Shown piece after piece: positions 35,011 to 43,616 of a DNA stretch of 64,000 nucleotides (position 1 is its first letter; every line of letters begins with the position of its first letter). The DNA lies in the NCBI GenBank assembly GCA_963721115.1, contig CAVRIA010000006.1, positions 1-64,000 on the forward strand. The letters run 5' to 3'. The notes under the pieces were generated by a model, which was not told the DNA's origin, did not search any database, and was given only the letters and a program-made list of their open reading frames with translations. The position numbers and the translations under genes were made by a program. This stretch comes from CAVRIA01 sp963721115. Its GTDB lineage: Bacteria; Desulfobacterota; Binatia; HRBIN30; CADEER01.

Positions 35011-36777
35011 ATGCCGTATCGAAGTACCATCCTCGCATCGGTGGCGCTCCTTTTGTCGGCGTCGGCGGCGCTCGGTTTCCAGGTCAACACGTCCACGGCG
35101 GGAAATCAGGTGCTCACTTCCGTCGCCGCCGATGGCTCCGGCAATTTCATCGTCGTCTGGGATGAGAGCGATGGCGGTGTCGAAGACCCGGAAATCATGA
35201 CGCAGCGCTACGACAGCTCCGGCGCCCCGATCGGCACGGCCTTCCGCGTGAACCCGGGCACGGCGGGTCCGCAACGACAAGGTGCCGTCAGCGCCGCTCC
35301 CGACGGGGGGTTCGTCGTCGCCTGGACGGAAGGCGGTCTGGTGCCTCCCGATACCGACGGCACGTCCATTCTGGCGCGACGCTACGACAGCCTGGGGGTT
35401 CCGGCGGGAACGGCGTTCACCGTCAATACCTACGTTGCGGGCGTACAGCGGTCCCCGGCGATCACCCACGATGGGAGCGGCAATTTCGTCGTCGCCTGGA
35501 CCTCATATGGGCAGGACGGAGACGGCAGCGGCGTTTTTGCTCAGCGCTTCGACAGTGCGGGAGCACCGGCCGGCACGGAGTTCCAGGTCAACACGTACAC
35601 GACCGCGAACCAGAGCCCGAGTCAGGCGCCCGCAATCGCGGCCGCGCCGGACGGCACGTTCACCATCGTGTGGTACAGCGCCGGACAGGACGACGGGGAC
35701 AATTCGGTGAGCGGCGGCGGCGTGTACGCACAGAGATACGATTCCAGCGGTGCCGCACTGGGGACGGAGTTCCAAGTCAACGTGGCGACCGCGGGGGCTC
35801 AGGGAGTCTCCGGAATCGATGTCGCCACCGACGCGTTGGGAGATTTCGTCGTCGCCTGGAACGAGAGCCAGGACGGCCACACGCAGTTCCTTCCCGGCGG
35901 CAACATCGTCGCACGGCGCTACGACAGCGCCGGAACGCCGCTCGGTAGTGAGTTCTTCGTCAACACCAGGCTTCCCAGGCAGGCGTATGCCCCGGCGATC
36001 GCGATGGACGACGCCGGCAGCTTCCTCGTTTCCTATGTGGGGGAGGACGGTCACGGCAAAGGAATCATCGGGCAGGGCTTTCGTTCCGACGGCACGCGGA
36101 CTGGCGACGAATTTCGGGTCAATGCCGATGCGCAAGGAGATCAGGACGGAGATGCGGCGGTGGGTAGCCTGGGCGGCCATTTCATCGTCGCCTGGAATTC
36201 GGACGATGGAGATCAAACGGGTGTGTTCGCCCGGCGTTTCGACACGGCGGTTCCCAGTTGCCCGGCGCTGCCGCAGGCTGGCTGTCTGGACGCCGGGCGC
36301 AGCGCTCTGCTGCTCAAGCAATCCGGCAACGCCAAGCTGTCATGGAAGTGGGGCGACGGTCCGGCGTTCGACCAGGACAGTCTCGGCAACCCGGTCGCCG
36401 GCCTTACCTCCTTTGCCTTCTGCGTCTACCGCGAGAACGGTGCCACGGACCTTCTCGTCGACGCCTCGGTGGGTGCGGGCGGCACGTGCGCTGACAAGCC
36501 CTGTTGGAAGGCGCCGAGGAGCAACATCCGTTTCCGGTACAGGGACAAGGCCGGAGCGGCGGACGGTATCACCGAGATCCAGCTCAGAAGCGGAGCTGTC
36601 GGTCGCGGCAAGATTTCGGTGAAGGGCAGAGGTCCGTCGCTGGGTCTGTCCCTGCCGGTCGGACCGTTCAATAGCGTCACGGTGCAGCTCATCAGCGGCA
36701 ACGGTGCCTGCTGGCAGGCCGAGTACGACACGGCGAAGGTCAACTCCGCCAATCTCTTCAAGCTCAAGACGAATTAG
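35011..36777 (+). CDS. Secreted seven-repeat (propeller-like) protein with a four-cysteine C-terminal domain
   Basis: A 588-residue exported protein. Signal peptide: residues 1-22, cleavage near A-A-L-G. Residues 25-410 contain seven repeats of about 50-65 residues, each with G-x-F-V-V-A-W in the middle and R-Y-D-S-x-G-x-P-x-G-T-x-F-x-V-N at the end, consistent with a seven-bladed beta-propeller. From about residue 415 a different domain follows with four Cys in the order F-C-V-Y, G-T-C, K-P-C-W and A-C-W and the end L-F-K-L-K. The same domain ends the protein at 45880-47163. GGGGAAG before ATG 35011 is a good ribosome site. A surface-binding or structural role is inferred. Confidence 0.82.
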   Translation: MPYRSTILASVALLLSASAALGFQVNTSTAGNQVLTSVAADGSGNFIVVWDESDGGVEDPEIMTQRYDSSGAPIGTAFRVNPGTAGPQRQGAVSAAPDGGFVVAWTEGGLVPPDTDGTSILARRYDSLGVPAGTAFTVNTYVAGVQRSPAITHDGSGNFVVAWTSYGQDGDGSGVFAQRFDSAGAPAGTEFQVNTYTTANQSPSQAPAIAAAPDGTFTIVWYSAGQDDGDNSVSGGGVYAQRYDSSGAALGTEFQVNVATAGAQGVSGIDVATDALGDFVVAWNESQDGHTQFLPGGNIVARRYDSAGTPLGSEFFVNTRLPRQAYAPAIAMDDAGSFLVSYVGEDGHGKGIIGQGFRSDGTRTGDEFRVNADAQGDQDGDAAVGSLGGHFIVAWNSDDGDQTGVFARRFDTAVPSCPALPQAGCLDAGRSALLLKQSGNAKLSWKWGDGPAFDQDSLGNPVAGLTSFAFCVYRENGATDLLVDASVGAGGTCADKPCWKAPRSNIRFRYRDKAGAADGITEIQLRSGAVGRGKISVKGRGPSLGLSLPVGPFNSVTVQLISGNGACWQAEYDTAKVNSANLFKLKTN

Positions 36778-37289
36778 CTCCGTGGCGGAATAGACAGAGT
36801 CCTGGCGCCGGCGTCCGGCGCCCGCCTGCGACTTGATGATCGCCGATGCGATGAAGCCCTCGAACAAGGCGCCTTGAAACGGCGACCTGGCCAGCGGCGC
36901 TTTCGGGACGGCCGAATTCAAGACGCCGTCACTCCCCAATCGGCGCAATGTCTCACCGCGCCGCGGCGCCGAGACCGCGGATCGCTCCCGCTCTTTGCAT
37001 CTTGGCGGCGGCGAGGTCAACGACACCAGAGCCCGCCGGGAGAGCGGACGTTCCCAGTGTAGTGTCTCACAATCTTGCGGACGGGATGTAAACGGGGGAG
37101 GGCGAGGCTCCTGCCGAGCCGCACTGCGCAAGCCAAACACCCGTAGCCGCTTTCGACGTATTCGAATGAAGTGCCGTTGATGTCCACGCTCGCCATGGAA
37201 CCTCTCGTAACCAGCGGGATCAACTCGAGTCGAATCACCTCATGGTGTCGACGTGATCATGGCTTGGTCACCTCATGTGCGGGTGCGAT
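36778..37289. other. 512-bp intergenic region, nothing recognised
   Basis: The two flanking genes converge here. I see no reading frame, RNA gene or repeat that I could defend. The short frames in this stretch have skewed, arginine-rich translations. Confidence 0.4.
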
Positions 37290-38852
37290 TCATTCACCGA
37301 CCAGCTCGATGGCGAACGACGGCGCCACTTCGTCCTCGAGATGCGCCGGGAGCTCGATACGCAAGGCGTTTCCCTCGCGCGACCAGTCGAGCGGCGTCGC
37401 CGATCCGACGAGCCTGACCGACGAGGGAGTGGGCGCGAAGTCCTCGATGCGCAAGGACGCCCCCCGAGTGCGACCGAGAATCGTCGCGTAGACGACTCCG
37501 GTCTCCGGGTTGCGGGTGAACCGCACCTCCGTCCCGTCGCCCGTGAGTGTCCCGAAGCGCTCCCAGGGACGAGTTCCGTAGATCGCTTCCCCGTTCTTCT
37601 CCAGCCAGGCGCCGAGCCCGCGCAGGATTTCCACCTGCGGCGGCGGAACGGTGCCGTCCGCCATCGGGCCGACGCCGAGGAGCAGGTTGCCGTTCTTGCT
37701 CACGACGTCGACGAGCAGATGGACGAACGCCTCCGGCGATGCGTAGTCTTCGTCCTTCTGGTTCCGGTTGTAGGCGAAGGTCCGGCCGATGCCGCGAACC
37801 GTCTCCCACTTGTCGGGAAGGATCTCGTCCAGCGTCGAGTACTCCGGGGTGATGAAGTCGTGGTGCAGCAGCGCGCCGGTGCGCGGGCTGGCCCAGCGAT
37901 CGTTCACCACACCGTCGCTGACCCAGTTGTAGTAGTCCGCGAACAACTGCTCGCCGTCCGCCGCGTCGGGGTAGCGGATGTCGTTCCACAGCACGGCCGG
38001 CTTGTAGAGCTCGATCAGCTCGCGCCATTGCGCGTCGGCATAGGCGGCGTAATCGTCCCCCGGCGGCGTGGAGTTGAGGAAATCAGCCGCTGTCGCGATG
38101 GGCGGCGGCCGAAAGGTCCAGTCGATTCCGCCCGAGTAATAGAGGCCCATTCTCATGCAGCGGCTGCGCACCGCCGTCGCGAGATCGCCGACCATGTCGC
38201 GCGAGCTGTGCCAGTCGGCGCGGTTTGCGTTCTCGACCGCGCTCGGCCATAGCGCGTACCCGTCGTGATGCTTGGTAACCAGGACGACGTAGCGCGCGCC
38301 CGCGTCGCGGAAGAGATCCGCCCACTGAATCGGATCCCACTTCGCGGCTTCCTCTTCGAAGAGAGGCCGAAAGTTTTCGTAGGGGAAGTCCGCGCCGAAG
38401 TGCTCGGCGTGATAGGCCTGCGTCGGACTGCCCTCGATCGCCAGCGTGTTCTGATACCAGGCGACATAGGGCATGTGGGCGAGGATGTCCTCGATGTTGG
38501 CGAGCAGAAAGGGCAGATCGGAGAATATCTTCTCCGGATCGTACTTCGTGTCCGCCCACGCCGGGACCGAGTACAGGCCCCAGTGGATCAGGATGCCGAG
38601 CTTGGCGTCCTCGTACCAAGGTGGAACGCCTCGAGTAGCGAGCGTCTCGCGCGTGTACGGGGGTTCGACGGCCTCGAATGCAGGAGGCTCGCTGGAACAG
38701 AGATTTGGGCTGTCGTCGCCCGCGCCGCCGCTCGAGCCTCCGCACGCCGCGACGCCGATGGCACAGGCGAGGGCGACCCCCAGACGGAGGACCGGCCGCC
38801 GCGGTCGACTCGTCGATCTCGATGCGCCCCCCGACGCCACACGTTGTCGCAT
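37290..38852 (-). CDS. GH29 alpha-L-fucosidase lipoprotein
   Basis: A 520-residue glycoside hydrolase. The signal sequence ends in a lipobox (A-I-G-V-A-A-C), so it should be anchored in the envelope. GH29 motifs: G-I-L-I-H-W-G-L-Y-S-V-P-A-W near residue 85, K-H-H-D-G-Y-A-L-W-P-S, and the nucleophile Asp in P-A-V-L-W-N-D-I-R-Y. The C-terminal 100 residues form the usual beta-sandwich. It would release fucose from glycans. No other sugar-use genes are nearby. The gene lies 78 bp after the carotenoid oxygenase on the same strand, but with no functional link that I can see. Confidence 0.9.
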   Translation of the reverse strand: MRQRVASGGASRSTSRPRRPVLRLGVALACAIGVAACGGSSGGAGDDSPNLCSSEPPAFEAVEPPYTRETLATRGVPPWYEDAKLGILIHWGLYSVPAWADTKYDPEKIFSDLPFLLANIEDILAHMPYVAWYQNTLAIEGSPTQAYHAEHFGADFPYENFRPLFEEEAAKWDPIQWADLFRDAGARYVVLVTKHHDGYALWPSAVENANRADWHSSRDMVGDLATAVRSRCMRMGLYYSGGIDWTFRPPPIATAADFLNSTPPGDDYAAYADAQWRELIELYKPAVLWNDIRYPDAADGEQLFADYYNWVSDGVVNDRWASPRTGALLHHDFITPEYSTLDEILPDKWETVRGIGRTFAYNRNQKDEDYASPEAFVHLLVDVVSKNGNLLLGVGPMADGTVPPPQVEILRGLGAWLEKNGEAIYGTRPWERFGTLTGDGTEVRFTRNPETGVVYATILGRTRGASLRIEDFAPTPSSVRLVGSATPLDWSREGNALRIELPAHLEDEVAPSFAIELVGE

Positions 38853-38930
38853 ACTGTCTCCGCGCCCCCTGCTTCCTACCTCGTGACGCTGCCTCCCGCC
38901 TTCCGCCTGCTGACCCCCGACTCCTTCGCC

Positions 38931-40406
38931 TCAGTCCGGCACCCACACGCCGTGGAATCCATACGGCACGCGCCGCGGCAGCACGACCGTGGCAACCGGT
39001 CCCCTCGAGACGCGCGTCGCGTCGAGGATGACGAGCTCGCTCGCGTCCGACGCGTGGTCGTAGACGAGAGTGAGGAGCCAGCCTTCCCCCTCGCCGCCGT
39101 CACCGGGAACGAAGAACGCCTCGCCACAATGCTTGTTGGGCCCCGGATCCCACTGGGTCAGCACGCCCGTCTGGTGGTCGAGGGCGATGATGCCGCGCTG
39201 GTCGATCGTGCCGGGGCCGTTGCGGGCTTCGACGAACCAGCCGTAGCGGTTCGGCCGGCCGGTGAAGCGCCGGTCGTGCATGGGAAACTCGAGACGCATG
39301 TCCTCGAGGACCTCGTCGCGAAACGCGAGATCCGCACCACTCGTATCGATCCGCCAGCGGCGCAGCTGCAGCGGCAGGTCGCCGAAGCGCTCGCCATCCA
39401 TCATGCGCGGGTAGCGACAGACGTCGACCACCACCTCGTCGCCCTGGCGAAACGCATTCAGCTCGTGGAAGACGTAGCACGGCTCGATCTCCACCCAGCG
39501 GATTTGGCTCGCCGAACCGCCGAGAGGCATGACCCCGATGCGGGCGCCGACGCTCGCGTCCCAGTGGAACGGCCATTCGCCGGTGGCGGCCGTCAGCAGG
39601 TCGATGACGACCGGCAGCTCCCAGAAGATCACGTCGCTCTCCGTAATGGCGAAGGAGTGGATCATCGTCGTGCGCTCGACGTCGATCACCTCGCTGAGGA
39701 TGACGGCTCCGTTCTCGTCGGCGACGTAATAGGTGAGGTACGGTGGCGCGATGCCGTAACCGAAGAAGTGCAGCCATCCGGTCGCCGGGTCGATCTTGGG
39801 ATGTGCCGTGAACGAGGTGCTCAGCTTGCCCGCGAAGTCGTACACGCCGATGGTGGAGAGACTCTGCGCGTCGATCTCGTAGGGAAATCCCACCTCGCCG
39901 GACGTCAGGAGGCGGCCAGCGTGATAGACGGGGCTGACGTTGCTCTGGTTGTTGCCGCCGAGCGGAATGACGCCGTCGCGATAGTCGATGCCATCGACGA
40001 ACAGCGGCGTGCGAATGTAACGGTTGCGATAGGACGCCGCCCGCCCGTTCTCCAGCCGGACGCCGTGCAGCATGCCGTCACCCGTGAACCAGTGCGTCGA
40101 GTCGCCGCTCTGCGGGTTGGAGCCGTTGCGGACGTAGAGGCCGTTCAGCTCGCGTGGGATCGAGCCCTTGACGGGAAGATCGAAGGAGTCGATCTCGTCG
40201 AACACCGGCTGGAAGTTGTTCTGCAGCCACCAGGGGGTGTTCGGATCGACCGTCAGCGGGATCTCCGTCTCCTGGGTGCCGCCGCCGTCGCCGCAGCCGA
40301 GGAGCCATGGAGAAGGAAGAACGAGGCCCGCCGCCGTGATGACGGCGCCGCGCAGGAATGTACGTCGGTCGAAGGGCTTCGACAGCATCGTGACGGGGCG
40401 GCTCAT
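38931..40406 (-). CDS. Carotenoid oxygenase (RPE65 family) with a Tat/lipoprotein signal
   Basis: A 491-residue non-heme iron dioxygenase that cleaves carotenoids or stilbene-like double bonds. The four Fe-binding His can be placed in A-H-P-K-I-D, M-I-H-S-F-A, V-F-H-E-L-N and the C-terminal G-F-H-G-V-W-V-P-D. The N-terminus is D-R-R-T-F-L-R-G-A-V-I-T-A-A-G followed by L-L-G-C-G, a twin-arginine signal with a lipobox-like end. So the enzyme should be exported folded, with its iron, and tethered outside the cytoplasm, which is unusual for this family. ATG 40406 has AAGGAG seven bases upstream. The product could be an apocarotenoid or a lignin-derived aldehyde. Confidence 0.9.
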   Translation of the reverse strand: MSRPVTMLSKPFDRRTFLRGAVITAAGLVLPSPWLLGCGDGGGTQETEIPLTVDPNTPWWLQNNFQPVFDEIDSFDLPVKGSIPRELNGLYVRNGSNPQSGDSTHWFTGDGMLHGVRLENGRAASYRNRYIRTPLFVDGIDYRDGVIPLGGNNQSNVSPVYHAGRLLTSGEVGFPYEIDAQSLSTIGVYDFAGKLSTSFTAHPKIDPATGWLHFFGYGIAPPYLTYYVADENGAVILSEVIDVERTTMIHSFAITESDVIFWELPVVIDLLTAATGEWPFHWDASVGARIGVMPLGGSASQIRWVEIEPCYVFHELNAFRQGDEVVVDVCRYPRMMDGERFGDLPLQLRRWRIDTSGADLAFRDEVLEDMRLEFPMHDRRFTGRPNRYGWFVEARNGPGTIDQRGIIALDHQTGVLTQWDPGPNKHCGEAFFVPGDGGEGEGWLLTLVYDHASDASELVILDATRVSRGPVATVVLPRRVPYGFHGVWVPD

Positions 40407-40462
40407 TTCGGGCTCCTTTCGGGCGGCGTTGGGAATGGCGTACAACATCCACGTGCCGCTCG

Positions 40463-40708
40463 TCGAGCAGGGAGTATCGTCCCGCGTTGCAAATGGAGCA
40501 GTTCTTCCAAGTCCTCATCGGCTGGGCGAACGACGGGAAGACCAACGCGGCGGGCATGCCGAGCCTGCTCCGGGCGGCAGTCCTGCACCGTTACTTCAGG
40601 CGCAGCATCCGATCGAGCTCGCATACGCGCAACATCCTATCTTGGCTGCTGGCGCCCATCGGCGCCGTCGCGGGTCACCGACGCGAGCTGATGCGATACC
40701 TTCACTGA
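40463..40708 (+). pseudogene. C-terminal remnant of a cupin-domain protein
   Basis: An open stretch without a valid start reads R-E-Y-R-P-A-L-Q-M-E-Q-F-F-Q-V-L, D-G-K-T-N-A-A-G-M-P-S-L-L and ends L-L-A-P-I-G-A-V-A-G-H-R-R. This block is the typical helical C-terminus found after a cupin barrel in small bacterial proteins. The barrel is missing. It begins inside the upstream region of the carotenoid oxygenase, so a deletion probably brought them together. Confidence 0.55.
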
Positions 40709-40968
40709 CCTCCGAGCCGACCGTAGCCCCAAGGATGAACCAATGTCCTGCGGTCTCGATGGACGTTCGCCGATGGACGAACGTCGATCGGAGTCCCTCG
40801 TTCAAAAGCACTAGCCAGCACCCCGTTGAAGAACCCCGGACATGCTTCGACAGCTCAGCATGAGCGGTGCTTGGCCCTTGTCTCTCAAGGGCTCTTCCCG
40901 CTCGCCCTGAGCCCTTCGACGTTGCTCAGGACATGCTTGTCGAAGGGCGTTTCGACTTTTTCAACGTA
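40709..40968. repeat. Intergenic region with a palindromic TTCGAC/GTCGAA element
   Basis: The element at 40903-40949 contains CCCTGAGCCCTTCGAC, then GCTCAGGACATG and GTCGAAGGGCG, an interrupted palindrome of a type scattered in many bacterial genomes. A related double copy lies at 44742-44847. The remainder of the gap shows no gene. Confidence 0.7.
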
Positions 40969-42315
40969 CTAGGCGTCGCGCGGGGTGGCCCGCTCGATCC
41001 AGGCGGAGTAGGTCGTGTAGCCGATCGCCTTCTGGCGCTCGCGGACGCGACGCAGGATGGCTTCGACGTCCGCCGGGCGGGCCGGGGGGCGCTGCCCTAC
41101 CCAGTCGGCCATCTCCGTTGCGCGCGTCGCGGCCGAGCCGGTCAGCGGCTCCAGCAGATTCTCCTCGCCGGCGTGGTCGCCGTCGCCGAGGCCGAGGAAC
41201 CGCTCGATCAGATGGCTCGCGGTCTCGATGCTGTGGCGGCGCGAGGCGACGATGTTGCCCTTGCCGGTGACGACGTTGCCGGTGCTGAAGACCGTATCGT
41301 AGCCGCGCACCCGGCCGAGGTCGCGGTCGACGTAGTCGTAGAGCTCGCCGCGCTGCGGAATTCCGCCCATCGGCTCCGGAACGCTGCCGATCGAGCTGAC
41401 GATCAGCGGCGCCGGCACCTCGTCGACGGCCCCGGGCACGGCGACCACCTGGTTGCCCTCGAGGCGGGTGTGGTGGAAGCGCAGCCCGGCGGCGCGCCCG
41501 CCGTCGATCAGCAGCTCGCTGGGGAGGCGTTGCGGCTGAACCCGAAACAGGTACTTCTGCACCGCCTTGTCGATGATCTTGCGCCGCGTCGCCTCGACCT
41601 TCTCGCGTCGGCTCGCATCGGCGCCCTCCGGCATCTCCAGCAGGGGCATGTCCTCCAGGCGCCGCCGGTAGAAGAGCGTCGCGCCGCGCAGCCCCAGCGA
41701 ATCCCAGGTGAGGCCGTGTCCGGCGAGCACGGCCGGGATGCCGGCGTGCTCGATGTGCAGCGCGTCCTCCTCGATGCCGCGCCCGCCGAGAGCCGCCCGC
41801 ACCACCTCGATCTGCAGCACCTTGACGACGTCGATCGAGGCCAGGCCGCCGCCGATCACGATCGACCCGTCCTCCACCTCGTAGCGCGGGCCGTCGTACC
41901 CGGGCTCCGGGAAGTGGTTGAACCAGTGAATGAACGGGTTCTGGTAGATCAGCCCGCGGTCGACGTACTCGTCGGCGCCGTCCACCTGCAGCGGCCGGTC
42001 GCGCCAGGCGCCGTGCGCCAGGATCACGGCGGTGAAGCCCCAGTCGCTCACCAGGGCGCGGAAGTCGATGTCGCGCCCGATCTTCGTCCCCGGTACGAAC
42101 AGCACCCCGGCGCGATCGAGATTGGCGTCGATGGTGGCGTACTCCTTCTGGCGCAGCTTCTCGTGCCAGCGCGGCAGACCGTCCTCGATCTTGCCGTAAG
42201 GGCGGGCGTTCTGCTCGAAGACGACCGAGACGACCCCGCGCTCGGCGAGCAACGCCGCGGTTTCCGCACCGGCGGTCGCGCCGCCGACGATGGCTACCAC
42301 GTACTTCGGATTCAT
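40969..42315 (-). CDS. FAD/NAD(P)-dependent oxidoreductase
   Basis: A 448-residue flavoprotein. The N-terminal dinucleotide fold is V-A-I-V-G-G-A-T-A-G-A-E-T-A, a second nucleotide fold follows at I-V-I-G-G-G-L-A-S-I-D-V near residue 160, and the late G-Y-D-T-V-F-S-T-G-N-V block resembles the flavin-binding A-x-G-D motif. This layout is like ferredoxin-NADP reductases of the adrenodoxin-reductase type. It might pass electrons to a P450 such as the one at 29.3 kb through a ferredoxin, but that is only a suggestion. ATG 42315 is chosen; the upstream 33 residues are not conserved-looking. Confidence 0.75.
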   Translation of the reverse strand: MNPKYVVAIVGGATAGAETAALLAERGVVSVVFEQNARPYGKIEDGLPRWHEKLRQKEYATIDANLDRAGVLFVPGTKIGRDIDFRALVSDWGFTAVILAHGAWRDRPLQVDGADEYVDRGLIYQNPFIHWFNHFPEPGYDGPRYEVEDGSIVIGGGLASIDVVKVLQIEVVRAALGGRGIEEDALHIEHAGIPAVLAGHGLTWDSLGLRGATLFYRRRLEDMPLLEMPEGADASRREKVEATRRKIIDKAVQKYLFRVQPQRLPSELLIDGGRAAGLRFHHTRLEGNQVVAVPGAVDEVPAPLIVSSIGSVPEPMGGIPQRGELYDYVDRDLGRVRGYDTVFSTGNVVTGKGNIVASRRHSIETASHLIERFLGLGDGDHAGEENLLEPLTGSAATRATEMADWVGQRPPARPADVEAILRRVRERQKAIGYTTYSAWIERATPRDA

Positions 42316-42423
42316 CGGCGGCGGAGCATAGCCGAAGCGCCGGGGATGAAACAAAGGGACAAGGCGATGCGCCGGCCGAAAAAGAATCCCTCCTGTCGTT
42401 CTCTCCACCGCCACACGACAACC

Positions 42424-42500
42424 GTCATGCCCGCGAAAGCGGGCATCCAGGCGGGGAGGTAGCGGGGTGTCGCGTGGATTCCCGCTTTCGCGGGAATGAC
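42424..42500. repeat. Inverted pair of CCCGCGAAAGCGGG palindromic repeats
   Basis: One unit (42424-42450) reads GTCATGCCCGCGAAAGCGGG, its partner (42474-42500) is the inverted version with CCCGCTTTCGCGGGAATGAC. This is a widely distributed REP/BIME-like element. It separates the divergent oxidoreductase and MarR genes. Confidence 0.85.
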
Positions 42501-42567
42501 GAGTTCGGGTCGCGTTCAGGGAATCATCGTGAAATGCCCCCTCTTGTCAGGCTTCGATCCGCGGAGT

Positions 42568-42583
42568 AGTTGCTAAAGCAACT
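42568..42583. promoter_or_regulatory. Palindromic operator candidate for the MarR regulator
   Basis: AGTTGCT-AA-AGCAACT is a perfect 7-2-7 palindrome 20 bp before the marR start. MarR proteins bind such short AT-flanked palindromes and usually regulate themselves, so this is a likely autoregulatory site. Confidence 0.65.
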
Positions 42584-42602
42584 GTTGCCGAGTCAACGAA
42601 TC

Positions 42603-43103
42603 ATGCCCGGAGAAGAACCCATCGGGCTCCTGATCGGAGCCGTGCGGCGAAGGATCAAGCAGGTCGTCGGACAGCGCGTGCGCCGCTACCAGCTGACGAC
42701 CCAGCAGTTCTGGGTCCTGGTCGCGATGCACGAGTATCCGGGGCTGTCGCTCGGAGATCTTGCCGCCCGCCTGCGGATGGACAAGCCGACGGCCTCGCGT
42801 CTGGTCTCGGCACTTCTGAAGCGAGAGCTGGTGCGGGTCGAGGTCGACGCGGCCGACCGGCGGCGCTCCCGCCTCCGCCCGGGACCGGCCGGGGTCGAGC
42901 TGGGCGCGGAGCTTCTCGACCTGGCGGCCTCGGTTCGGGCGGCTGCGGTGCGCGGGCTCGCTGCCGCCGAGCAGAACGCCCTGCGCGCCTCCCTGCGCAA
43001 GGTCATCGCCAACATGGATCACTTTCAGGAGGACGACGCGGACGAGAAGGCCCCCGCCGCCGGCGAAGGGCTGGCGACGGGAGAGGGCGCCTCTCGGACC
43101 TGA
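42603..43103 (+). CDS. MarR family transcriptional regulator
   Basis: A 166-residue winged-helix regulator. Core: T-T-Q-Q-F-W-V-L-V-A-M, the helix-turn-helix L-S-L-G-D-L-A-A-R-L-R-M-D-K-P-T-A-S-R-L-V, and the wing with V-D-A-A-D-R-R-R-S-R-L. ATG 42603 is preferred; TTG 42570 overlaps the palindrome. Immediately downstream is the tail of an RND drug exporter, the kind of gene MarR proteins control, so the regulator has outlived its target. The long charged tail after residue 140 is probably disordered. Confidence 0.88.
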   Translation: MPGEEPIGLLIGAVRRRIKQVVGQRVRRYQLTTQQFWVLVAMHEYPGLSLGDLAARLRMDKPTASRLVSALLKRELVRVEVDAADRRRSRLRPGPAGVELGAELLDLAASVRAAAVRGLAAAEQNALRASLRKVIANMDHFQEDDADEKAPAAGEGLATGEGASRT

Positions 43104-43489
43104 TCCCTCCTGTCTTCCCGATGCTGATCGGGATCGTGAAGAAGAACGCCATCCTGATGATCGACTTCGCCCTCGAGGCGGAGCGCCGCGAGGGAAAGTC
43201 GCCCGACGCGGCGATCTACGAGGCCTGCCTGCTGCGCTTCCGGCCGATCATGATGACGACCATGGCGGCGCTGTTCGGCGCCCTGCCGCTCGCCCTCGGG
43301 CGGGGCGCGGGCTCGGAGCTGCGCCAGCCGCTGGGCATCACCATCGTCGGCGGCCTGGTCGTCAGCCAGCTGCTGACGCTCTACACGACGCCGGTCGTCT
43401 ACCTCTATCTCGACCGCTTCCGCCTCTGGTTCGCCGCCCTGCCGCGCCGCCTGCGTGGACCCCTGGCCGCGGCGCGCTCGCGCAGCTGA
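43104..43489 (+). pseudogene. C-terminal remnant of an RND (AcrB/MdtC-type) efflux pump
   Basis: Only the last 125 or so codons of a gene that normally has over 1000 remain. The text is unmistakable: V-F-P-M-L-I-G-I-V-K-K-N-A-I-L-M-I-D-F-A, then R-F-R-P-I-M-M-T-T-M-A-A-L-F-G-A-L-P-L-A-L and V-G-G-L-V-V-S-Q-L-L-T-L-Y-T-T-P-V-V-Y. It directly follows the MarR stop. The deletion end lies in a GC-rich spot after CTGATCCCTCCTGTC. Confidence 0.88.
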
Positions 43490-43495
43490 CGCTCA

Positions 43496-43524
43496 GGGCG
43501 GTTGTTGGGTTGTTGGTTGTTCGT
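43496..43524 (+). repeat. 29-bp direct repeat, left copy
   Basis: A GTTGTTGG-rich 29-mer is repeated exactly at 45232-45260. The two copies bracket the sigma-54 activator remnant and its inserted repeats, which suggests that the 1.7-kb segment between them arrived or was rearranged as a unit. The motif is low in complexity. Confidence 0.7.
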
Positions 43525-43616
43525 GCCCCTATCTTCCACGTGTCCTGGTGGCCCGTGCCGATGATCGTCCTGATCGCTCGACCAAGTGGCGCGCGAGTTC
43601 CCGCGGGGGGCCATGG

